Assembly (NCBI GenBank): GCA_024336345.1
Contig: JANFOG010000007.1
Coordinates: 496,001 to 560,000, forward strand
From: Mariannaea sp. PMI_226
Taxonomy: Eukaryota > Ascomycota > Sordariomycetes > Hypocreales > Nectriaceae
DNA: 64,000 nucleotides
Reading direction: 5' to 3'
Each line of letters starts with the position of its first letter. Positions within the stretch are counted from its first letter, which is position 1. The notes beneath the pieces were generated by a model. The model was not told where the DNA came from. It was given only the letters and a program-made list of their open reading frames with translations, and made no database searches. Below, piece after piece: positions 24,602 through 34,400 of the stretch. Made by a program: the position numbers and the translations under genes.

Positions 24602-27299
24602 ATGAGCGGGTTTCACGGGTACGGAGAGGGGAAGAATGATCGGGAGTATAGAGAGATGGTGGAAATCGACGTCCAGCAGTACGAACAGGACCGGATCCAG
24701 CAACAACAACAATACCAGGACCAACATCAACACCAACAACATTACTATCAGCAAGATCAACACTACAACCACCTGGATGCCCACCAACAGCAGCAGGAGC
24801 AACAGCATTATCAGCAACAGCCGCAGGGACAACCGTATCGAGCCTACTCGCCATACGACCAACAGTACGACGATCCTCCTCAGGTTCGATCTGTTCAACA
24901 GCATAACCCTCATCCTCTACCCGCAAGACCAGACATAGCTCACATCGAGGACTACAACAACGTTCCCATTGGCTCACCGGAATGGCCTCTGTCTGCCGGC
25001 GGGAGCCCCAACCCTCAATACTTCGCTGATACACCTGGCGGATCACGCTCAGGAACGCCCACTCTCATAAGTGGTCGTGCCACTCCTCTCGACACTCCAC
25101 GTCGACAAGCTCACTCCTCCGTCGTTTCCTCCGTCGATTGGAGACCATCCAGCCTAATGGTAAATGACTATTGCGCCGATAACCCTCCTCCGTTCGACAA
25201 GCAACAGCCTGCTGACAACTCATCCACCCGCGCGCAGAACCAAAGCCATCTCAGTCTGGCCGCCCTGCTGCCCGGGTCCGGGTCGACAACATTGCAGAAT
25301 GCCTCCAAAGACTTTGTCGACCGCGACTCGATTCAGCAGGTTCATGAGCGAGATGACGCAGACACCTGGAAGGGCTGGAAGAGGTATCTCTTCAAGCTTA
25401 CTCCCGTCCTAACTTTTCTCAACATTAGTCTGTATCTTTGCTATCTTGCCCTGCGCATAGCCTGTGTTATCTGGGCTCAGCAGGCACAGAATGCCACGTA
25501 CATTATGGCCTGGATTTTTGTGGCCGTCGAACTTGCCGTCGCCATCCCGTCATTGATGCACAGCACCTGGACCATGTGGTCCCTGAAGAAGCGCCATCGT
25601 CCCAAGCTGCGCCTTACCGGCATGGAGTGCCCTACCGTCGATTGTTTTGTCACGTGCTGCGGCGAGGACGACGATCTGGTATTGGATACCGTTCGTGCGG
25701 CGTGCGACCAGGATTATCCCCGGGATCGATTCCGAGTTGTTGTGTTGGACGACGGCAAATCAGCCAGCCTGGAAGCTGCTGTGGCACAGATGGCCCTGAC
25801 ATATCCCAACCTCCACTACATTGCTCGACTTAAGGTTCCCGGTGTTCCTCACCACTTCAAGTCTGGTAACCTCAACAATGGTCTGGATCAGATGCATTTG
25901 ATGCCTGGAGGAGCTGGCGAATTTATGGCAGCGCTGGATGCTGATATGGTAATTATTTCCCCTCCCCTTCCATTGGCGCGCGATTCTTGCGTATATCCCA
26001 TAATCTGTTATGTGTGTCTTTATGTGCTGATCAGGTGACAAGATTCCCGAACGTGACTGGCTCCGAGCTCTGCTCCCTCATCTCCTTGTCGACCCCAAAG
26101 TGGCCCTCGCCTGCCCCCCCCAGCTTTTCTACAACACCCCTCGATCGGATCCCCTGTGCCAGAGTCTCGATATTTTCGTTCACGTCATTGAGCCTATTAA
26201 GGACGCGCTCGGTGTTGCTTGGTGTACTGGATCCGGATACGTTGTGCGACGAGCTGCTCTCGATGAGATTGGCAACTTCCCCCTCGGCTCCTTGGCTGAA
26301 GATGTCGCTACCTCGACGCTCATGCTTGGAAAGGGATGGAAGACCGCCTACGTTCACGAGCCTCTCCAGTTTGGTACTGTCCCTGACGATTACAGCAGCC
26401 ATCTGAAGCAGCGTACTCGCTGGGCTATCGGAACCGTCGACACCGCTGTCAAGCTCAACTTTTGTCTGTGGGGAGAGAAGGTCAAGCAGATGAGCATCGC
26501 CCAGCGGTTCTCTGGATTCATCTACGCCACTCTTAGTATCTACACTATCCTGCTCACCATCTCGCTCTTCGCCATTCCTGTCATTGTCGTCATGGGTAAG
26601 CCCTTGGTAGCCTACGCCACTGACGAGCAGCTTCGCTGGCTTATGCGCGTCTGCTTCGCCACGACTATCATGGGTCGCATTTGCGAGTTTGTGCTCTTCA
26701 TCCCCGCTGGATACCATACTGGCCAGCGAGGCTCCCGCTACCAGATCTGGATGTCGCCCTATATTGCCCTCTGCATTGTCCGCTCCTTCATCCTGCCCTC
26801 GTGGCTGGGTGGTCAGGCCGCCGCCTTCAAGCCTACCGGTTCTCTTGGCTCTGCACTGAACGAGCGAGATGCCAAACTCCGCAAGGGCATGTTCCGCCGC
26901 CTGTTTGCCATCGTGTTCAACTTCATGGGCTGGTTCCACGTCGGTTTCGTCTACTTCACCCTCGTGGCCGTGACGCTCGCCGTGTACCGTTGCTTCTACC
27001 AGAACACTGAGATCAAGGACGTTCTTCTCTGTCTTGTGACACACGCCTTCTGGCCACCTTTGACCTTTATCTTTGTGTGCAGCTCCCTCTGGACGCCCAT
27101 CTCGTACGCTCTCGATCCCCCGACCGTGCCCGACCGTGAAGAGCTTCTACAGCGCGACCCGAAGACTCGGGTGGCTCACCCTACGCCCCAAAGCAAGAAG
27201 ATTGCCTTTGGTGGCCAGGCAGCCTGGTTCGAGTTCGAGCTGACGTTTTCGACGCTATTCACAGCCCTAATCTTCGTCGCGTCGATTGTTTACTTCTAG
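24602..27299 (+). CDS. GT2: Type 2 glycosyltransferase (GT2), hyphal surface polysaccharide synthase type
   Basis: Two exons, 24602-25948 and 26043-27299, 867 aa. The 94-nt intron starts GTAATT and must end at ACAAG (26042) to keep the family sequence DADM-IPERDW. A CAG eight bases earlier is skipped. The first ~130 residues are low-complexity, rich in Q and H. Two helices follow (~268-320). The catalytic domain shows LDDG (D383, D384), DAD (446-448), ED (535-536) and QRTRW (572-576), the D,D,D,QxxRW set of processive GT-A enzymes. More membrane spans follow to the C-terminus. It resembles the fungal GT2 described in Zymoseptoria and Fusarium (ZtGT2/FgGT2), needed for hyphal growth on solid surfaces. 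It probably polymerises and exports a glycan of unknown composition at the plasma membrane. The frame is open upstream to 24419 but has no ATG there. Confidence 0.9.
24680..24880 (+). repeat. CAA/CAG/CAC-rich low-complexity tract coding poly-Q/H
   Basis: Within the GT2 first exon, interrupted glutamine and histidine codons dominate for about 200 nt. Codons are mixed CAA, CAG, CAC and CAT, so it is not a pure microsatellite. It is the likely site of length variation between strains. Confidence 0.8.
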
Positions 27300-29846
27300 A
27301 CATACATAATGATTGTCACGATAATGTGTACGAGATACTGGGCACCCTTCTTTTTTTTTTATTTCTCTCTTTTGAAGAAGAAAAAAAAGGGTTGAGGGGG
27401 CCTATTCTGGATATTTATTTTTGGATTATTGTTTTCACACCCTGCTGCGGTAATATTATGCCTGGCAGGAGTGGAATAAGTCAAATATTGAACGGCGCCG
27501 TGGGTTGGAAATCTTCGTTGATTAAATATTTTTGGGGTCTGATTTATCTCTTCGCATTCATTTTTTTTGCAACATCATCATCGTTATTATCATCATCACC
27601 ATAGATAACAAACCATACCTGAGCTCTACCTATGCACAATAGACAGGCAGCAACGCTCCAGTCCCCTTGGAGAGGGTCGACTGGAGGAGATTAGCACCTT
27701 CACATATTCAAATAATATTATAGAACTGAACACCTTCATTTCTGCCATTGGCGAGAAGTCGTCGTTGGACCATGTTACTATGCGTTTTTGTTTGGTGCGG
27801 CAGTATGACACCTGATCTACTGAGTGCTTTTTTCTTCTTCTTTTTTTTGCTTTTCTTCTTTTTCGTATTTGTGCAATATGCGCATATGCATGAGATACGG
27901 CATAGTACTGTGCCTACTTAGGCAAGTGTGTAATATATCATCATGCACAGCTGCAAAGGCCCGGGGATCTAATTTCACTCATTTTCTCCTGCTCGCGGAC
28001 GGGTGAAACCGGTGGGCAGGGATGGAGGAACGAGACTATCATTGTCTCGTCTTTTGGGGGGGGGCGGCCTCCCAGCAGCAAAGCAGACAGACTTTCTAAA
28101 AGCAGGGGTTATTTCTGATGCATTGTCTCATTGACCGCACTGCACATAGACCAAAAAGAGAAGAAAATGATTCGGCGTTTGGAGGGGATAGGGGAGGGGG
28201 TTAGGTAGGACGATGAGGAGGGGGGGCCCAGTTTGTTGAGAAAAACGAGGGCGCGGTCAAAGCGGTGAGAAAAGGGAATAAGGATTCAACGCTCTGTGTT
28301 ATCGTGTGCAGGTGGAGTAAAGGGTCGAGAGATGGCCTCAAAGGGCCCTGTCCGGTCGGGTCTGAGCGATATTTGGCTTGGTTAGTTTTGTTAGTAGGTA
28401 CAGATTACGGATTCGGACTTGTAGGATACGGTGTTACGGAGTAAGTACAGTGGAAAGGTTAATTGATCAAACAGCATTCAGCTGCTGTGTGGGATGTAAC
28501 ACACACACAGTATTATCTCCCAGATCTGTGTCACACACACACCCTCACACACTCTCTCTTCCAATCTGTTATCTTCCCCCTGAGTTTTCCCTATTTGTAA
28601 CAACGTAGGTACTACTACTGCACGACGCTGGCTGGATACCTGAGTAGGTATAGTAAACTAGTAAGTTAGTCTACGTGTTATTTGGCGAGCATTAACAGAC
28701 ATACAGCACTTAGCTTCTAAGCCCCAAAAAAAGAAAAAACGGAATTTTTCTTTTTAAAAAAAATAGCCAACGGTTCTAGAATGGCGGTAACATAACGTGA
28801 CTGGGTTCTTCATGCAGATCCAACCCACAATTCCAGGCACATGGGTGTGATGCTGTCAAGTGAAAGGTCGGCATTCCCCTGGCTGGCAAAGCTCGTGCGT
28901 GCCCACTCACACTCACTGTGCTGGCTCTCTGATTGCTCAATGCCAAATAACAGCCCGGAAGGAAAAAAAAAATAATAAAAAAAAAAAAAAATGCAAACGC
29001 CAACTATGCATAATCTGGCTTGATTATGTTAGGCTTGTGATTGAAGGCTTTGCCGACTTTTCTCTCTGTGGCGAGCCAGCAAGTTGTCGTCCTCCTCACA
29101 GGGCTCCATCCTAGCATCTTCGTCTTCCAGCTAATTTGGATAGTTGTTGATCTTATTCTCCATGTTATTTTAGTTTTATCACTGGCTGCCCCCCCCTTTT
29201 TGGCAACAAATAGGCTGTCTTTGAATCGCAATTGATTTCTTTCTTTATTTTTTGGTTGGCCTGCTGCTGGTATTAGCTTCTCCTCAAGAAAACTTCCCAC
29301 CCAGCCCAAACAAAACACGATCCGCTAAAATGGACAATCGGTCTCCCCGTCCCATTCATTGGCTGGTTCCTTGACCCGTCTCAAGGGAAGCATAACAAAA
29401 AAGAAGCACCAAGCACAAACAAGTGCCTGAATGGACCCCTATTTTTTTTTTTTTTTTTTTTTTGCCCATTCTCTTGAAAGATTGCCGGTCTGGCGTTTGT
29501 TTAACCCCCCATGCTATGACTCGATTAGGTCAAGATCTTGAGGACCCTGACACAGGAGCCCTTTACTTCAGGTCCATGGTAGTTTTAGTTAATTAAATGT
29601 TGTCCCCAGAGAAACAAAGAGCGAAAAATTTCCCTCTTCCCTCTCTCTCTTTTTCTCCTCTCTCTTACGTGCCTATTTGCCCGCTGCCCCGTCTTACCTC
29701 CTGCTAACTGGGGCTGTTCTATTTTTGCAAGTCGTTTCTGCTTCTCACATTCTTTTTTGTTCAAGAACATTGGGAGCACCATCTCTACCCTCAATTGGCC
29801 TTCCATTCACTTGAAAGTCCAAAAAATAAAGCATCTTTGAGCAAAA
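27300..29846. other. 2.5-kb intergenic region upstream of desaturase gene
   Basis: Contains no supported gene. It includes the GT2 terminator, a CA-rich stretch near 28500-28550, one TACTCCGTA motif on the minus strand (28435-28443), a 22-nt T run (29442-29463) and a CT-rich block (29,630-29,670) that is typical of a strongly expressed fungal promoter or leader before the desaturase start at 29847. Confidence 0.6.
29442..29463. repeat. Poly-T tract (22 nt)
   Basis: An uninterrupted run of about 22 T residues ~385 nt upstream of the desaturase start. Such dA:dT tracts exclude nucleosomes in fungal promoters, so a promoter role is plausible but not shown. Confidence 0.8.
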
Positions 29847-31299
29847 ATGGCTCCTAGACAGCGAGCTGCCAAGGCCACCACTGCCGATGTGGTGGCCGAG
29901 AAGCCCCGCCAGGTGATTATCCTCCCCCCAGGAGAGAGAGAGAAGAGGAGGGGAAGAAGCTGATGAAGCTATCCCGTGTTTTTTTTTGTTGGGATTTCTG
30001 GCTGACATGTTTACCTTTTGGTGTCTCTCTCGCATAGGCTTCCTCTCAGCCTGCCTTCCCTGACATGAAGTCCATCAAGGACGCCATCCCAGCTCACTGC
30101 TTCCAGCCCTCACTGGTGACATCCTACTACTATGTCGTCCGTGACTTCACCATGGTGGCTGCCCTCGTCTGGGCTGCCCTGACCTTCATCCCTACCATTT
30201 CTGATCCTTACCTCCGCTTTGGAGCTTGGATGGTGTACGGATTCCTCCAGGGCCTCGTCTGCACTGGTGTCTGGATCTTGGGCCACGAGTGTGGTCACAA
30301 CGCCTTCTCCCTCCACACCACCCTCAACGCCGTCACCGGCTGGGTCCTGCACAGTTTCCTGCTCGTTCCCTTCTTCTCCTGGAAGTTCTCCCACCACCGT
30401 CACCATCTCTACCACGGCCACATGGAGAAGGATATGGCCTTCGTCCCCGCCACCCAGCCCAAGGCTTCGAGACAGGCCATTGCCGCCGGCATCGACTGGG
30501 CCGAGCTCCTCGAGGACACCCCCATCTCTCAGGCTGTCCGTCTTCTCACCCACCAGCTTTTCGGTTGGCAGGCGTACCTTCTCTTCAACGCCTCGTCCGG
30601 TGTTGGAAGCAAGCAGCGTGAGGTTTCTGGAATTGCTAGCTGGCTCCGAGTGAGCCACTTCGAGCCCACCAGCGTTGTCTTCCGTGAGAGCGAAGCCATC
30701 TACATCTTCCTCTCCGATGTCGGCCTGGCCATCATGGGAACTATCCTGTACTTTGTCGCCCAGAAGATTGGCACCTCCACCACCCTGCTTCTCTACCTCG
30801 TGCCTTATGTCTGGGTTCACCACTGGCTCGGTAAGCTCTCAAAGGTTTCACATTTTCTCGCTCAACAAATTGTTCTAATCAAGCTCTTTAGTTGCCATCA
30901 CCTACCTCCACCACAACCACGAGAACGTCCCTCACTACACTCCCGAGGGATGGAGCTACGTCAAGGGAGCTCTGGCCACCGTTGATCGGGACTTTGGCTT
31001 CATTGGCAAGCATCTCTTCCACGGTATCATTGAGAAGCACGTCATTCACCATCTTTTCCCGTAAGTCATACAAACATGCATTCAATTGGACATTTCTTGT
31101 TTTTTAACACGCGTTTTCCCTTAGTCGTATCCCCTTCTACAAGGCTGACGAGGCCACCGAGGCTGTCATGCCCATCATCGGTGAGCACTACGTCCGCGAT
31201 GAGCGCAGCTTCCTCGGACAGCTCTGGACCGTTTTCGGTACGCTCAAGTACGTTGAGCACGACCCTACCCGACCTGGTGTCATGCGGTGGGCAAAATAA
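29847..31299 (+). CDS. Membrane fatty acid desaturase, Delta12/omega-3 (FAD2-like) type
   Basis: Four exons: 29847-29912, 30038-30830, 30892-31060, 31125-31299; 400 aa, all phases correct. Introns are 125, 61 and 64 nt. The three histidine boxes of membrane di-iron desaturases are present: HECGH (105-109), HHRHH (141-145) and HVIHH (336-340). The N-terminal motif AIPAHCF is characteristic of the oleate Delta12 desaturase group, and four to six hydrophobic segments surround the boxes. The enzyme should act in the endoplasmic reticulum, inserting double bonds in C18 acyl chains (oleate to linoleate, possibly linoleate to alpha-linolenate). Fusarium-type fungi have both a Delta12 enzyme and a bifunctional Delta12/omega-3 enzyme, and sequence reading alone does not tell which this is. 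At 400 aa it is shorter than many ascomycete Delta12 enzymes because its N-terminus is short. Confidence 0.92.
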
Positions 31300-32457
31300 A
31301 AAGACATAGACATGATTAAAGACGGCTCTCTTCCTCCAGAGGACGATAGACATTAAGACGTATGTATGTACATGGATTTTTTGATAAAAGACGCTTAGAC
31401 AGCGATAGATGGGATAGAAAAATTTGGAAGAGCAACCAGATGATAGAGTGCATAGACAGATTCCAATACGATTTGATTTTTGTTGTGCATAACGAAGACT
31501 TTTTTTTCCGCATCATGACTTGGTAGTCTACAATCATGTGATATTGGGCCGAGGTTGATGATGGCCACTCGATGCAGGCTGGTGGCCCACGAGCAGTGAG
31601 ACCTCAACCCATGAAAAGTTTGGACAGAGTCTTCGGAATTGACCAATGGATAAGTAAGATGAGATATGCAGCAGTAGTGTTATGTCTTGAGCGTCTCAAA
31701 ACCCGTACCGTACTGGTCGGCCCCGAACTGTGTGTTTGATCTAAGACATGCATCCATAGCTTCGATCTGGCCACCAGTCCATCACTATTTTTAAAACTCC
31801 GCTTTCTGCGCGCAAACGAACACCCGGCCTCTGGGGGGTGTGTGTGCCAGCTTTCACCAGATGCCCTTTGTATCATTGGGTCTGCTGAAACTCATTCCAG
31901 CGTTGAGTACTTGCAATTTTTGCTCACTCCAGAGTAAACAACAAAAATTGGGAGAATGCATGAGACAACTGGTGGGGAAGATGAGATTCGGTTGCACTGC
32001 CTCAGGACTTAGTAGGGTATGCACCATGTTCCACCAATACAACCCGCCGAGACATCTGGCCATGGACGCGTAATAAGGGGTATCGCGGGTATTCTATGTA
32101 CCGACATAATAATTTCCGGGTGGTTTGTAACATGATTGAGAAAAAAAATTGCTGCGAATGTCTTGTCCAGTGTCCCTCGTGGGGGATTTTCTCTTTGGAA
32201 GGGAGGGGGGTGGGTGGTAAATATTGCAAAGCTCCTGAGACGGCTAACAACTCTCCTTGCAACATTTTGAAGTATTAGAGATCCTAAGTTGGAAGATCAA
32301 AATACGTTTCAAACATGGTTTCTATGAGTGGTTGGATGTTTACTGCGTCAATGTTTACCCTTTGTAGGAACTGGTTGCGACGCTGATTGGCTCGGACTGA
32401 AGAGCCTAAGTGATTGACCATGTCGCCTATTTCGAGTTGGAGGGTCGACACTTGGAG

Positions 32458-32998
32458 CTACGTACTCAGTATATGTTTTTCTACATGGTCTTGAATAGTG
32501 TTTCGAAATGGGTTTATACCACATTGAGCTGAGTCGGCCGGGGTTTGCACCGCTGGCTCATCTGGACGAAGACTCGGTGTATATTGCCTGAAGACGGGGT
32601 TGTAACAAGCACCAACCGTGACATTCAATCTCGCCACATTGGTTTTATCACCATAAAAGGCAGTTAGAAACTTACCTAGAACTCGTAGTTGCTCAGTCGA
32701 GCCCCATCCAATATACTGTGAATCCTTGCGATGGTGCAGCATTTCGTCGTTTCTGAGACGATTCACTTCCATAAGCCTCCCCGCTGAACAGCAACACAGT
32801 AGAAAGGAATACTGAGCTGTGCCATCGCTCGGAATTCCAGTCGCTATCAGAATTCAGTTCAACATCAAGGGCAACAGCATCACTCTCGGTTAGGTTAGGC
32901 GGGAATGCACATCCACAGCAGAAGATTGTGTGGTATTGAAGATGCTCCAATCCTTGGATATTGTGATGATTTCTGGGACAAATTATCCGCAGAGTAGT
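32458..32998 (-). pseudogene. Probable decayed or frameshifted gene of unknown family
   Basis: Two protein-like frames overlap on the minus strand. The upstream one can begin at a splice-acceptor-like TAG (exon from 32998) and reads RIICPRNHH..., then YHTIFCCGCAFPP and LTESDAVALDVEL. The second frame carries QYSFLLCCCSAGRLMEVN, LRNDEMLHHRKDSQ and WGSTEQLRVL, then reaches a GTAAGT donor at about 32674 or reads on to a stop at 32458. The switch between frames occurs near 32810-32850, where no intron of workable size fits. A single indel is the simplest explanation, so I call it a pseudogene. The repeated CCxC patterns suggest a small metal-binding domain. I do not recognise the family. A sequencing error or an unusual intron would make it a live gene. 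Confidence 0.35.
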
Positions 32999-34238
32999 CT
33001 AGTTAGAAATACCTATTTAGTTGATTCGGTGGGAGTTATTGCTAAAGAATGACCGTAGTTGGCTGAACTAATTTACTGCATACGACTTCGGGCTCCTTTG
33101 GCAAAGATGTAGAGCAAAATACCAAGTACTCGCAGCAGCCTTCCATGTAATAATCGCATCCAAAGTTCTCTTTAGCCGCTAACCACGAAGTGATAAATGC
33201 ACTAGATGCTGGATCTCTGCCACAGAGTTCATGCGTTGGTTTGTTGGTTATGACCCAGAATCCATAGATTTCAGTCTAAAGAAGCACCGGATAGAAACAC
33301 TCAAACACCCTCGATTATATATGCAAAATATCATATTTGCAGTCAACCCTAGGAATTATAGTTCATATATGCCGATGAAGGCCTTGGATGAGGCGTCGTC
33401 TTGAAGCTATGCAGCAGCTGGGTGGTGCTTGAGTTTAGATGAGAGTCCACGACAGAAAATTGATATCCGGGGCTCTATCTCAGTTGGACCAATATCAGAC
33501 CGAAAGCTGATAGTATTTGCTTTGAGCACCATTGAGAGTTTAAGATGTTTGATTATGATTATGCTAAGCATTATCTCATGAGCCAACAGTGATAAATACC
33601 GACTAGTTTTCCCTCCTTTGGCCAGAATTCATTTAGCATTATCAACCATGGCGTTAATTTGGAAAAAAATGATTCTTAAACTTGGAGAAAACGGCAATAC
33701 GGTTGTTGCAATATCGTTCTCTTCATCATGTAACACCAAGCTGAGTAAAGCTAGGTAACTGGCCAACTACCCGGTTGGCATGTATGAAACCATTTAATTC
33801 ACCTCACCTCAGGTCTGTTGAGCTGTCCGTGGTATAGACTACTAACTGTTCTTATTCATTAAATTCTGAAACTAGTACAGAATACCGTAATGACTATGGT
33901 GTCTGCCAAATCTAAACGTAAGTTACGTCCTCAAGACTCCTATTTTCAATATACTAAACGGACCTCCCATGAACATCAACGTGTCAGGTTAGAAAGAGTT
34001 CACACTACAACAGTGTTAACACGCAGAGCTACCTCTTTTCCTAGCTCATGTGTGGCACGCCTAACATTTTTGCACAATGTCGAATCCAATCTACCTCTGT
34101 AGCCAAACAGACTCGTTGGTTTCCCCATGTGATGCCTTGCATGCGCTAGATGCGGGGTTGACTACAGGACCAAGGAGAGCTCTCCCCACTCATCGATCAC
34201 AGCGTCCCCCGCGACGCCAGATATGCAGTATTGTAACA

Positions 34239-34246
34239 TATATAAA
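34239..34246 (+). promoter_or_regulatory. TATA box of GH31 gene
   Basis: TATATAAA, 155 nt upstream of the chosen ATG (34401), in a suitable place for a core promoter. Position and sequence only; no expression evidence. Confidence 0.5.
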
Positions 34247-34400
34247 CTAACTGTGTGATTGTCAAGCGAAATCCTAATAAAACCTGTAGAAAACTTGGTA
34301 GTATACATGCTTGATAATCTTTCTTAGGAGCCATCTTGATACCCCCACCTCAGTCAGCCTGGAAGCCCGTCCCGAGTTTGATATCAGGAGTCCAACCACC

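Larger units (their letters stand above)
31300..34400. other. 3.1-kb intergenic region with a possible gene remnant
   Basis: Apart from the decayed frame at 32458-32998 described separately, nothing here is supported. Part of the region (33,000-33,900) is AT-rich with very short frames. A TATATAAA box at 34239-34246 sits 155 nt before the GH31 start. Confidence 0.55.

Noticed and set aside
26031..27044. 337-codon frame antisense to GT2
   Set aside because: It mirrors the strongly biased codons of the GT2 gene, has no domain, and the sense strand has complete GT2 motifs.
30110..30823. 237-codon frame antisense to the desaturase
   Set aside because: Shadow of a GC-rich third-position sense gene; low-complexity acidic product with no domain.
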